Shown: piece by piece, positions 1-5,094 of the stretch
Layout of the letters: every line of letters begins with the position of its first letter
How positions within the stretch are numbered: the first letter of the stretch is position 1
NCBI GenBank assembly: GCA_030626915.1
Contig: DAOUTC010000030.1
Coordinates: 1 to 10,520, forward strand
Direction: 5' to 3'
From: Dehalococcoidia bacterium
Lineage (GTDB): Bacteria; Chloroflexota; Dehalococcoidia; GIF9; AB-539-J10
Length of the DNA: 10,520 nt
Position numbers and translations under genes: made by a program
Notes under the pieces: model-generated
Databases searched by the model: none
Told to the model about the DNA's origin: nothing
What the model saw: the letters and a program-made list of their open reading frames with translations, nothing else

Positions 1-520
1 CTAATCCAGGCATACCCCAGGGCAGGGTTTCGTGCATGATGAGTATCTCCCCTTTCTGGGGAAGCTCCTCCTCGGGGATTTCATAATTGCCCTGCCGGTA
101 GCGGGTTTCCATGAAATATACGTGATGGTCGCCGATTTCCCTTTCTTCATTTCGTACAAAGTGAAAACCATCTCCCATATAATCCTGAAGCTCTTTTAAC
201 ATGGGGGCTGAGTCATGATTTCCCCTCAGAGCGTAAATACCATACCGGGTGTATTCCATTAACCGCTTCAGCTCACTGCGAATATCAGGCCAATATTTAG
301 CTGCTTCGGAATCCGCTATCCAGTCTCCTCCCTTTTCCCTTTCATCAAACATATCATTGGCAAGTATGACCGCTTCGGGTTCTTCTGCTATGACCTGACT
401 GATAACCCTGCTGAAATTCTTAAGCGAGATTTCGCCACGTGGAGATATGCGGTTTTCCTCTCTAAAGCGCTCAGCCTGGATTAAAAGATGTGCATCACTG
501 AGGATGGCAATTTTTGCCAT
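1..520 (-). CDS. Calcineurin-like metallophosphoesterase, C-terminus cut by window edge
   Basis: The reading frame from ATG 520 runs open for 173 codons to the left edge, so only the N-terminal part is seen. The family hydrolyses phosphoester bonds with a two-metal centre. The motif order fits: SDAH at residues 8-11, NDMFD at 55-59 in the place of the usual GDxxD, GNHD at 100-103, and a later metal-ligand-like His in MHE (162-164). The closing GHxH motif would lie beyond the edge. The Asp of block II is kept but its preceding Gly is Asn (ANDMFD). The spacing resembles SbcD/Mre11-type or general Metallophos proteins; the substrate cannot be told. The start is supported by a G-rich ribosome binding site (GGAGGGTGA) about 5 nt upstream, and that site lies inside a dispersed-repeat-like element. 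The chagasin-like gene lies 78 nt upstream on the same strand, so co-transcription is possible. Confidence 0.85.
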   Translation of the reverse strand, partial: MAKIAILSDAHLLIQAERFREENRISPRGEISLKNFSRVISQVIAEEPEAVILANDMFDEREKGGDWIADSEAAKYWPDIRSELKRLMEYTRYGIYALRGNHDSAPMLKELQDYMGDGFHFVRNEEREIGDHHVYFMETRYRQGNYEIPEEELPQKGEILIMHETLPWGMPGL

Positions 521-523
521 GGG

Positions 524-565
524 TTATTCACCCTCCCCCTAACCCCCTCCCGCCAGGGGAGAATT
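524..565. repeat. C-rich dispersed-repeat-like element with hairpin
   Basis: A stretch made of runs of CCCT/CCCC ends in a short hairpin: CTCCC (547-551), loop GCCAG, GGGAG (557-561). From memory it looks like a C-rich intergenic repeat found many times in some environmental bacterial genomes; I could not search. On the minus strand its G-rich complement supplies the Shine-Dalgarno sequence of the metallophosphoesterase gene. Confidence 0.5.
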
Positions 566-597
566 ATAAGGAATTTTGCGGTTAACTATAAGCTGCA

Positions 598-972
598 TCA
601 GTTTATGTCGATTGTAAAGACTTTCTTCTCCAGGAACCCTTCTTCCCAAGCTCGTTTTAATACCATCGTTACCTCAGTTTTGCCCTTCTTCAACCCTTTG
701 AACTCAAAACTCCGTGTGCCCCCGGCACCTACTACACCTTCCTTTGCCTCCGAAGATGGTTCGTATTTGTCCTCGACCAATTCAAGGAAGCCATCATCAA
801 ACTCTTCTTGCCAGGTATAGCCCGTGGTAGGATTTTCATCCAGAGCTATAATAAACCCTTGTTCCACCTTAACTTTGATTGTTTGACTAGGCTCACTATA
901 TACCTTTGTCTCCGGGGGCACGCAACCAATAAGCAGGCTACTAATTACTGCTGTCAAGACAAAGATTGCCAT
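598..972 (-). CDS. Chagasin-like (I42 family) protease-inhibitor lipoprotein
   Basis: Chagasin-family proteins block papain-like cysteine proteases by inserting three loops into the active-site cleft. All three loops are recognisable here, counting from ATG 972: NPTTGYTW at residues 47-54 (loop BC), GAGG at 82-85 (loop DE), and KRAW at 106-109 in place of the usual RPW (loop FG). The N-terminus is a hydrophobic stretch ending in a lipobox (LLIGC, Cys17), so the protein is probably lipid-anchored outside the membrane. From ATG 972 the signal peptide lacks its positive n-region and has no well-placed RBS. Reading four codons further up from ATA 984 adds I/M-K-R-L, restoring a normal signal peptide, with a G-rich RBS about 6 nt before it. 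The true start is therefore probably 984. Family assignment is good; the target protease is unknown. Confidence 0.8.
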   Translation of the reverse strand: MAIFVLTAVISSLLIGCVPPETKVYSEPSQTIKVKVEQGFIIALDENPTTGYTWQEEFDDGFLELVEDKYEPSSEAKEGVVGAGGTRSFEFKGLKKGKTEVTMVLKRAWEEGFLEKKVFTIDIN

Positions 973-981
973 TAACCTTTT

Positions 982-997
982 TATGCTGTACCCCCCC
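982..997 (-). promoter_or_regulatory. G-rich RBS and probable AUA start of the chagasin-like lipoprotein
   Basis: On the minus strand a run of seven G (997-991) is followed by TACAGC and ATA (984-982). ATA is in frame with the gene and is followed by AAA AGG TTA and ATG 972. The spacing suits initiation at ATA, whereas from the G run to ATG 972 it is 18 nt. The Lys-Arg thus gained is the expected n-region of a lipoprotein signal. A sequencing error (ATG read as ATA) is the other explanation. Confidence 0.5.
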
Positions 998-1247
998 TTA
1001 GTTTTTGATACTCTATTTGTAACAATTCAATTACCTCTCTTTCACCCTAGGCAAAGGGGTTTGCTTGTATAAGATTCCTCTCTTACCAAGCCATGGGTAT
1101 TATAAGAAACCTTGCAATTGACTATATAAGTATACCACATGGCAACTGGAATAAGGGCGCTCTTTGGGGAGATGAGGGAATTTAGAGGATGTTGCTTGAA
1201 ACTGTAGCTGGATAATGCTATGTTCCTCTTTTATTTTACAGGTATTC
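998..1247. other. Intergenic region, no gene recognised
   Basis: About 250 bases between the lipoprotein gene and the racemase gene stop codon hold no convincing frame on either strand. The stretch near 1090-1135 is AT-rich, with TATAAT-like hexamers on the minus strand (for example around 1100) but no matching -35 at 16-18 bp. It probably holds the lipoprotein promoter and the end of the racemase transcript, but I cannot place either firmly. Confidence 0.5.
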
Positions 1248-1949
1248 TTATTGAGATGCTGTTCTGGTTGCTCTTTTCAGTGCGGCTCTGGCAAGCAGCC
1301 TTGTAGAATCCAATGTGGGTAAGGGTGAATTTTCCTGGGTTACTAGCAGTGGTATCTCAGTACAGCCAAGAACAACAGCATCACAGCCTTGGCTTTCCAA
1401 TCTGCCGATTACCTCGTTAAAATAAGTGCGAGCTTCTGCGGAAAAGCGACCGTAAACCAGCTCATCGAAAATAATCTCATTAACGCGCTTCCTGTCCTTT
1501 ACTTCAGGTATCTTATGTCTGATACCAATGGCAGTAAGCTTGGTGGGGTAGACTGGTCCCTCCATCAGAAAACGTGTCCCCAGGATGCCAAGACATTTAT
1601 AGTTTTTACGTTTTGCCTCAGCAGCGACTTCTCCAGCAATATGAAGCCATGGAATTGGTGATTTCTTAACGACGATGTCAAATGCCTGATGGATTGTATT
1701 ATCGGGGCATATGGCGAAATCCGCCCCCACCTTTGCTACCTTAGCCACTGAAGATAACATTAAACTAGCTACGCTCTCCCAATCGCCTGCTTCGATGTAT
1801 CGCATATATTCGCTGAGGGGAAAGGTGTGCATAGTGACCTCAGGATGAGCATAGCTCCCCATCAAATTTGCCCCTTCTATGCAGATTGTGCGATAGCAAA
1901 GGGCTGCCCCCTCTGCACTACAGGCAACTATTCCAATATGTTTGGTCAT
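1248..1949 (-). CDS. Aspartate/glutamate racemase family enzyme
   Basis: The 233-residue protein has the two-domain Asp/Glu/hydantoin racemase layout, in which two cysteines act as acid and base on either face of the substrate alpha-carbon. The first is in CPDNTIH in the N-terminal half and the second in VLGCTEIPLL in the C-terminal half, so both catalytic residues are kept. The exact substrate (aspartate, glutamate or another amino acid, or a maleate-isomerase-like reaction) cannot be read from the sequence. The frame stays open upstream to 2117, but the family's first beta-strand (HIGIVA) starts directly after ATG 1949. An RBS-like AGAGGAAAAGG lies just before that ATG, so the upstream 56 codons are taken as non-coding. 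It stands alone, with 194 nt of structured intergenic DNA upstream. Confidence 0.88.
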   Translation of the reverse strand: MTKHIGIVACSAEGAALCYRTICIEGANLMGSYAHPEVTMHTFPLSEYMRYIEAGDWESVASLMLSSVAKVAKVGADFAICPDNTIHQAFDIVVKKSPIPWLHIAGEVAAEAKRKNYKCLGILGTRFLMEGPVYPTKLTAIGIRHKIPEVKDRKRVNEIIFDELVYGRFSAEARTYFNEVIGRLESQGCDAVVLGCTEIPLLVTQENSPLPTLDSTRLLARAALKRATRTASQ

Positions 1950-1976
1950 ACCTTTTCCTCTCTTTAAGTGTTTTGT

Positions 1977-2094
1977 GCTTAACGTTGTGCGTGTATCTGA
2001 AGTCGCCGAAGAGATTTGGTCGAACGGAGTTAGCCACAAAGCGAGTGTTAGGCGACCTGAAGGGCAAGGGAGCGAAGTAAACGCAGACTTCGCC
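1977..2094. other. Structured intergenic patch upstream of the racemase gene
   Basis: This segment is more G+C-rich and more patterned than its surroundings. GCTTAAC (1977-1983) and GTTAGGC (2047-2053) are near-inverted with one wobble, and fit the RYYYAAC...GTTRRRY core pair of integron attC sites at 77 bp. However, the inner arms (TTGTG 1985-1989, CACAA 2035-2039) are asymmetric. A competing pairing is GTCGCC (2002-2007) with GGCGAC (2051-2056). CTGAAG occurs twice. It may be a dispersed repeat, a leader structure or a chance pattern; no integrase is present. Confidence 0.25.
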
Positions 2095-2143
2095 TTATCA
2101 GGGTGACCAGTTGACACAAAATTGACCTAGCTTAGCCCTGCTC

Positions 2144-2446
2144 TTATGGCATTGGCGTGTACAATTCGTTTTCGTGACTCACGATGAGCGCGTCATACTT
2201 CGGCATCATCGCCTGCCTCTCTGGACTTGCGAACATCTTCTCAAAAGAGGCTTCCAGTGCGGCGAGGCTATCCCACTCCATCTCGTAAACGATGGTATGG
2301 GCCATGTCGCCGCTGACGCAGCTGTAGACCTTCTCGGGAGGCATCCCCAAGCTACTTGACATAGCTTTGCGTTTTTCTTCAAGCTGCATATACTCTGCCA
2401 TCTTGCCAGGAACAATTTTTACAGTGGTTCGCCATATTACTTTCAT
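2144..2446 (-). CDS. Small dimeric alpha/beta-barrel (ferredoxin-like fold) protein
   Basis: The 100-residue protein opens with a beta-strand ending in a Pro-Gly turn (VIWRTTVKIVPGKMAEYM). An amphipathic helix follows, then a strand around YSCVSGDMAHTIVYEMEWDSL, then a helix with FEKMFASPERQAMM. This is the pattern of one half of a dimeric alpha/beta barrel, as in ABM, NIPSNAP or EthD-like proteins, which serve as small oxygenases, chaperones for reactive intermediates or orphan binding proteins. No catalytic residue can be named. The start at ATG 2446 is marked by AAGGAGGG four to five bases upstream. It lies 176 nt downstream of the SnoaL-like gene on the same strand, and such folds often accompany cyclases, so a joint role is possible but is inference. 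Confidence 0.75.
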   Translation of the reverse strand: MKVIWRTTVKIVPGKMAEYMQLEEKRKAMSSSLGMPPEKVYSCVSGDMAHTIVYEMEWDSLAALEASFEKMFASPERQAMMPKYDALIVSHENELYTPMP

Positions 2447-2532
2447 TGTACCCTCCTTTTTATTAGATCTATCGGGCTGTTGAAGTAGAGCCTGCCAACC
2501 TCTCCGCGGCCCGCAGCGAAGAAGCTAGCTTT

Positions 2533-2558
2533 AGTTTAGCATAGGCATCACCTCCTAC
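2533..2558 (-). promoter_or_regulatory. Strong orphan RBS with micro-ORF; overlapping extended -10-like motif
   Basis: Minus strand: AGGAGGTG (about 2556-2549) is followed by ATG CCT ATG CTA AAC TAA. The second ATG sits 8 nt from GGAGG and yields a three-codon peptide, Met-Leu-Asn. The same bases contain TGCTAAACT (2541-2533), close to the extended -10 form seen elsewhere in the window, which could start a transcript for the small barrel protein about 80 nt downstream. The two readings are alternatives. Confidence 0.3.
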
Positions 2559-2561
2559 TTG

Positions 2562-2592
2562 CCGTCCCCATTACAGAGAAAGTAAGGGACGG
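2562..2592. other. Hairpin between the SnoaL-like and alpha/beta-barrel genes
   Basis: Perfect 7-bp arms CCGTCCC (2562-2568) and GGGACGG (2586-2592) are extended by TTAC/GTAA after a small bulge, giving a stem of about 11 pairs. No T-run follows on either strand, so a classical terminator is unlikely. On the minus strand it precedes the orphan RBS, so a leader or processing role is possible. Confidence 0.4.
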
Positions 2593-2622
2593 GGCGGACA
2601 AATTTCGGTTAATGATTCCGCC

Positions 2623-3045
2623 CTACCTTGGTGGTGGAAACACGCTGACCTGTTGCAGGAAGCCCAGGTTGTCCATCTCGCCCCATTCTTCCACGATCTT
2701 GCCGCCTACGATGCGAAGGACGCTGATCCCTGTTACTGTGACCTCCTTACCCGTAGGGGCGACCCCCATGTACTCACCTGTGTGTGTCCCGCTCCAGGTC
2801 CAGCGGACCGCGACCTTGTCTCCTTCGGCAACCATGTCCTCAATGATGCAATGAACGTTGGCGAAGGGGGTGCGCCATATGGTCATGGTTTGTTTGTAGC
2901 CCTCCCGGTTGGGTGCCACTCGGGGAGCGGGATAGTTAAAGACGAAGTCGCTGGCGAAAAGCTCGTCTATTGCGGCCAATCTTCCCTTGCTCCAAACCTC
3001 GTCATTCCAGCGGTGGGCGATAGCCTTGTTTTCTTCTACTGACAT
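2623..3045 (-). CDS. SnoaL-like ester cyclase / NTF2-fold protein
   Basis: The 140-residue protein matches the SnoaL-like cyclase pattern within the NTF2 cone fold. It has an N-terminal helix with NKAIAHRWNDEVWSKG, then a DELFASDFVFNYP segment, the long helix near REGYKQTMTIWRTPF, and then curved strands VAVRWTWSGTHTGEYMGVAPTGK and VTGISVLRIVGGKIVEEW. SnoaL itself closes a polyketide ring; most stand-alone bacterial homologues have no proven substrate. The frame also opens with GTG 3048 immediately before ATG 3045. I choose 3045 because the RBS GGAGG lies 6 nt before ATG but only 3 nt before GTG. The leader (3049-3205) has its own hairpin and strong orphan RBS. The neighbouring small barrel protein downstream may share the transcript. 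Confidence 0.82.
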   Translation of the reverse strand: MSVEENKAIAHRWNDEVWSKGRLAAIDELFASDFVFNYPAPRVAPNREGYKQTMTIWRTPFANVHCIIEDMVAEGDKVAVRWTWSGTHTGEYMGVAPTGKEVTVTGISVLRIVGGKIVEEWGEMDNLGFLQQVSVFPPPR

Positions 3046-3110
3046 CACAATCCTCCTTTCGATTTAGATTTGTGGAAACGATACACGTAACTTCACCAGA
3101 ACCAGCTATT

Positions 3111-3140
3111 TCATTACCGGTCACCTCCTTTCCGGTATGG
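3111..3140 (-). promoter_or_regulatory. Orphan perfect Shine-Dalgarno inside a hairpin, two-codon micro-ORF
   Basis: On the minus strand AAAGGAGGTGA, a long match to the anti-Shine-Dalgarno sequence, is followed by CCGGTA and ATG AAA TAG. The coding potential is thus Met-Lys only. The RBS lies in the loop of an inverted repeat, TACCGG and CCGGTA. It lies about 75 nt before the SnoaL-like start. It may be a leader element or a remnant of a lost gene start. Confidence 0.4.
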
Positions 3141-3372
3141 GTGCTGCCATTTTTTCGCCTAGCACCGGTATATACCAACTCTGCGCTTGCTTGCTCTAGC
3201 CTACTTTATCTCAGCCGCACCTTTACTATATCACAATAATTATAGCCGAGAGATACAGCTAAAGACCTTTTTATTTGTTGGGCAGGTTCAGTTTGAGGAG
3301 AGAGCAATAGGTATGATGAATGTGAATATTCCGTCCCCAAACCGCCGCTAGATAATGCTACATTCGATGCTG

Positions 3373-3417
3373 TGCTTGTTAAGGATTGATTTGACCTGGA
3401 TTTGATTGAGCATTCCA
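3373..3417. repeat. 45-bp direct repeat, copy A
   Basis: This copy matches 4127-4171 at 40 of 45 positions in the same orientation, with the first 26 bases identical. All five differences are transitions. Copies A and B lie on either side of the toxin-antitoxin pair, 754 bp apart. Confidence 0.9.
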
Positions 3418-3497
3418 CCTTCCATGCAAATATTCCGCAATCAAATAATAGGGGTTTCCCTTTTATTGGAGGCATGGTTTATCACTGATGTTAAGTC

Positions 3498-3758
3498 CTA
3501 GATTTGACGGTATACTTCCCGACGGTGGCCTACAGCAAAAACTGTGATTATGCCATCTCTATCATTAATGGTGTATAGAATTCTATATTCACCGAGCCGA
3601 AGGCGATACTCTTCCCGACCACTGAGTTTCTTTGCTCCTCTAGGTCTAGGATTGCTTTCTAGGGAGAGGATTTTCCTGCTGATGCGGGTATGGATAGGTG
3701 TCAAGAGCTTGTCCATTTCCTTCTCGGCAGTGTGAAGAATTTGGACTTGATACTTCAC
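3498..3758 (-). CDS. RelE/ParE-superfamily toxin of a type II toxin-antitoxin system
   Basis: The 86-residue basic protein has the RelE/ParE layout: an N-terminal strand (YQVQILHTAEKEMDKL), two helices (residues about 12-36), and then the C-terminal sheet with KKLSGREEYRLRLGEYRILY and VFAVGHRREVYR. Residues R52, R54, R59, H78, R79 and Y83 occupy the region where RelE ribonucleases carry their basic and tyrosine catalytic residues. That argues for ribosome-dependent mRNA cleavage over the gyrase-poisoning ParE activity, though the assignment is not secure. It starts at GTG 3758, which overlaps the antitoxin stop by 4 nt (GTGA), so translation is probably coupled. Length is normal and the frame is intact. 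Confidence 0.88.
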   Translation of the reverse strand: MKYQVQILHTAEKEMDKLLTPIHTRISRKILSLESNPRPRGAKKLSGREEYRLRLGEYRILYTINDRDGIITVFAVGHRREVYRQI

Positions 3759-3970
3759 CCTCTGTGGGCTCGCTTTCTTCTCTCAGCCAAGTATTCTCTA
3801 AAAGGTCGGGAGGGTTCTCCTTGACGCTGTTGGAAAAGCGCTAAATCAAGAATGTCTTCTCTTAGTTTTGCGTCTTCTAACAAACGGGTAATCACTATCT
3901 CTTTTTCTGCCTTAGAGAGAGATTGCAAAGCCATCAGATAAACTTCGGCCCTTGACTCAACTGCCTTCAC
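3755..3970 (-). CDS. Antitoxin partner of the RelE/ParE-type toxin
   Basis: The 71-residue acidic-to-basic helical protein lies directly before the toxin and overlaps it by 4 nt. The N-terminal part (residues 1-53) is predicted helical, with SLSKAEKEIVITRLLED. The C-terminal part (RPFREYLAERRKR) has the form of the toxin-binding tail found in small RelB-like antitoxins. I see no clear ribbon-helix-helix or AbrB signature, so the DNA-binding type is open. The start is GTG 3970, with GGAGGT ending 6 nt upstream. Identification rests mainly on position and size. Antitoxins of this kind usually repress their own promoter, and a TGATAA pair upstream is a candidate operator. Confidence 0.78.
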   Translation of the reverse strand: MKAVESRAEVYLMALQSLSKAEKEIVITRLLEDAKLREDILDLALFQQRQGEPSRPFREYLAERRKRAHRG

Positions 3971-3989
3971 CTAGATACCTCCGCTTATA

Positions 3990-4013
3990 TGATAACACAA
4001 TAAGTAGTGATAA
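3990..4013. promoter_or_regulatory. Candidate operator upstream of the antitoxin gene
   Basis: TGATAA occurs at 3990-3995 and again at 4008-4013, 18 bp apart, with CAC...GTG inside. The pair lies 20-43 bases before the GTG start, where an antitoxin operator would be expected. The promoter hexamers themselves are not convincing. Confidence 0.25.
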
Positions 4014-4018
4014 TTCCT

Positions 4019-4084
4019 CTACCTTTGTTGTTTGAGAGATAGTTGTTGATCCTCCTTTTTGATTATCCAGTTGCTATCCAGCAT
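4019..4084 (-). pseudogene. Apparent decayed copy of the HEAT-protein gene 3' end
   Basis: The minus-strand frame ATG 4084 to TAG 4019 encodes 21 residues. They align without gaps to the C-terminus of the HEAT-repeat protein encoded just upstream: NWIIK is shared, then Leu six residues after it, then QQ followed by a basic residue. At DNA level CAACTGGATAATCAAA (16 bases) is identical in the two places and in the same frame. No RBS precedes the ATG. It is most simply a leftover of a partial duplication. A chance match of this length with three further aligned residues is less likely but not excluded. Confidence 0.45.
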
Positions 4085-4126
4085 TAAGGGATACCTACTT
4101 CTCTAAAAACTAGTCATCTCTTTTTA

Positions 4127-4171
4127 TGCTTGTTAAGGATTGATTTGACCTGAATTTGACCGAGCACTTCA
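4127..4171. repeat. 45-bp direct repeat, copy B
   Basis: This copy begins at the stop codon of the HEAT-protein gene (TGA, 4171-4169 on the minus strand) and runs into the spacer. It matches copy A at 40 of 45 positions, with five transitions. Confidence 0.9.
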
Positions 4172-4675
4172 TTTAGTTATGGTTTTTTTGATAAGAGACA
4201 GAATCTTTTTTTGTTGCTCAGGGGGTAACTTTTTAATACTCTCTTTGATTATCCAGTTGGTGTTTGGATTTTTAAGGAGCGTCCATTTCTTGCATAGCTC
4301 AAATACAAAGATTGGAGCATATCTTGAAGCATTCCTGAGCACATTGGCCACAGATTTCTTGACATAAAGATTATCATCCTTCTTTAATTTCTCAATAACA
4401 GGAAGCACTTTATCAGGATTTCTTCTAGCCGCCTCTCTTAAGCCCTCGCTCGAAGTTCTTCTGACATTCGGGTTACCGTCATCAGCCCAGTGCACCATTT
4501 CTTGAATCACCTCATCGGTTTTCTTCTTACTGATTTCAACCAGACAGGTGGCTGCTACCTCCCGCACCTTCCAGTCATCGCTCTGGGCCAATTGTTTGAT
4601 TTTGGGAAATGCTGCTTTGGGCTCTCTAATTCCCAGCTCGACCAGATTTTTAACCTCGTTTACTTTGGTAACCAT
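4169..4675 (-). CDS. HEAT-repeat protein, DNA alkylation repair (AlkC/AlkD)-like
   Basis: The 168-residue protein is a chain of paired helices. SDDWKVREVAATCLVEI (residues 32-48) is a typical HEAT repeat. HWADDGNPNVRRTSSEGLREA (62-82) and DDNLYVKKSVANVLRNASRYAP (100-121) follow, then a segment ending NWIIKESIKKL. The series of Trp/Asp-Asp, VRR..SEG, YVKKSVAN and NWIIK resembles the C-terminal half of AlkC/AlkD-type 3-methyladenine DNA glycosylases. It is shorter than those enzymes, and the catalytic Trp and Asp cannot be confirmed. It may be a repair glycosylase, a DNA-binding relic or a generic HEAT scaffold. The start has an AGAGGT site a few bases before ATG 4675. It is the last gene of the run beginning with the GyrI-like gene. 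Its stop overlaps direct-repeat copy B. Confidence 0.75.
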   Translation of the reverse strand: MVTKVNEVKNLVELGIREPKAAFPKIKQLAQSDDWKVREVAATCLVEISKKKTDEVIQEMVHWADDGNPNVRRTSSEGLREAARRNPDKVLPVIEKLKKDDNLYVKKSVANVLRNASRYAPIFVFELCKKWTLLKNPNTNWIIKESIKKLPPEQQKKILSLIKKTITK

Positions 4676-4711
4676 TTTTACCTCTGGGGTAAAGAGAGAT
4701 TGTGGCGAAGC

Positions 4712-5053
4712 CTAAGCTAGTTTCTTTACATGAAGCACCCATAATGCTCCAGCCACCAACATTGGCAGCGGGTAGGCTAGGAATGTCCATAGAAGATTCA
4801 CTGGCTTATCTATAAGCCTGATGGTAAAGAGTATCCCGATAATGATGCCGCCTATAATCAACCACCAGCCGCCAATTCGTTCATGATTCCAGGCTACAGC
4901 CGTAGCTGCAATCAGTGAGATGGGACCAAACAGCAAGAGGACACAATCTTGAGGGCTGGGGATGCCTTTAAAACCCTCGCCGATGGCAAAAGTTACAAAC
5001 AGCAACCCAAAGGCAATGCCTATTCCCAGTGCGGTGTAACGCATCCAATTCAT
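4712..5053 (-). CDS. Small integral membrane protein with four predicted helices
   Basis: The 113-residue hydrophobic protein has likely membrane segments at residues about 5-25, 36-54, 61-80 and 88-107. The loops are short; the second carries the charged motif NHER and the tail has VKK. I recognise no function. Small four-helix proteins of this type are usually annotated as domains of unknown function. ATG 5053 has a strong RBS (GGAAGGAGGAT) 6-7 nt upstream. It lies 41 nt after the GyrI-like gene and 36 nt before the HEAT-protein gene. It may also have its own promoter, since the extended -10-like TGCTATGAT is at 5087-5079. Confidence 0.75.
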   Translation of the reverse strand: MNWMRYTALGIGIAFGLLFVTFAIGEGFKGIPSPQDCVLLLFGPISLIAATAVAWNHERIGGWWLIIGGIIIGILFTIRLIDKPVNLLWTFLAYPLPMLVAGALWVLHVKKLA

Positions 5054-5078
5054 GAGGACTATCCTCCTTCCGCACTAC

Positions 5079-5087
5079 ATCATAGCA
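5079..5087 (-). promoter_or_regulatory. Extended -10-like element TGCTATGAT
   Basis: On the minus strand TGC TATGAT lies 25 nt before the membrane-protein start. It matches the form of the elements before trmO, the QueG-like gene and ligA. No good -35 is seen, as is common with extended -10 promoters. It may be an internal promoter of the GyrI-like run. Confidence 0.4.
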
Positions 5088-5094
5088 AATTTAT

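Larger units (their letters stand above)
3049..3497. other. Intergenic region between toxin gene and SnoaL-like gene
   Basis: Reading towards the SnoaL-like gene on the minus strand, this stretch holds an 89-codon open frame (3475-3206) that I do not accept as a gene. Inside that frame are copy A of the 45-bp direct repeat and a TATAAT hexamer (3244-3239, preceded by GGC). The hairpin with the orphan RBS comes next. The open frame has no RBS before its ATG and no recognisable domain. It reads through the repeat, whose other copy lies outside any accepted gene, so it is probably chance or repeat-derived. Confidence 0.5.

Noticed and set aside
1203..1230. Similarity of 1209-1228 to 3349-3368 around GATAATGCTA
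   Set aside because: Only ten bases are exact and about 16 of 20 match; too short to call a repeat.
1950..2117. N-terminal extension of the racemase frame
   Set aside because: The family starts at HIGIVA just after ATG 1949, which has its own RBS, and the extension translates a structured intergenic patch.
2111..2127. TTGACA and TTGAC direct repeat on the plus strand as a promoter
   Set aside because: No -10 at suitable distance and no plus-strand gene follows.
2653..3042. 129-codon plus-strand frame opposite the SnoaL-like gene
   Set aside because: The minus-strand protein has clear family features and an RBS; the plus frame has neither.
3206..3475. 89-codon open frame on the minus strand between the toxin and SnoaL-like genes
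   Set aside because: No RBS, no recognisable domain, contains repeat copy A and a TATAAT hexamer. Probably chance or repeat-derived; kept only as a comment in the intergenic entry.
4127..4171. Small frame ATG AAG TGC... starting at the HEAT stop and running through repeat copy B (about 20 codons)
   Set aside because: No RBS of its own and no recognised product; the DNA repeat explains the similarity with the other frame at copy A.
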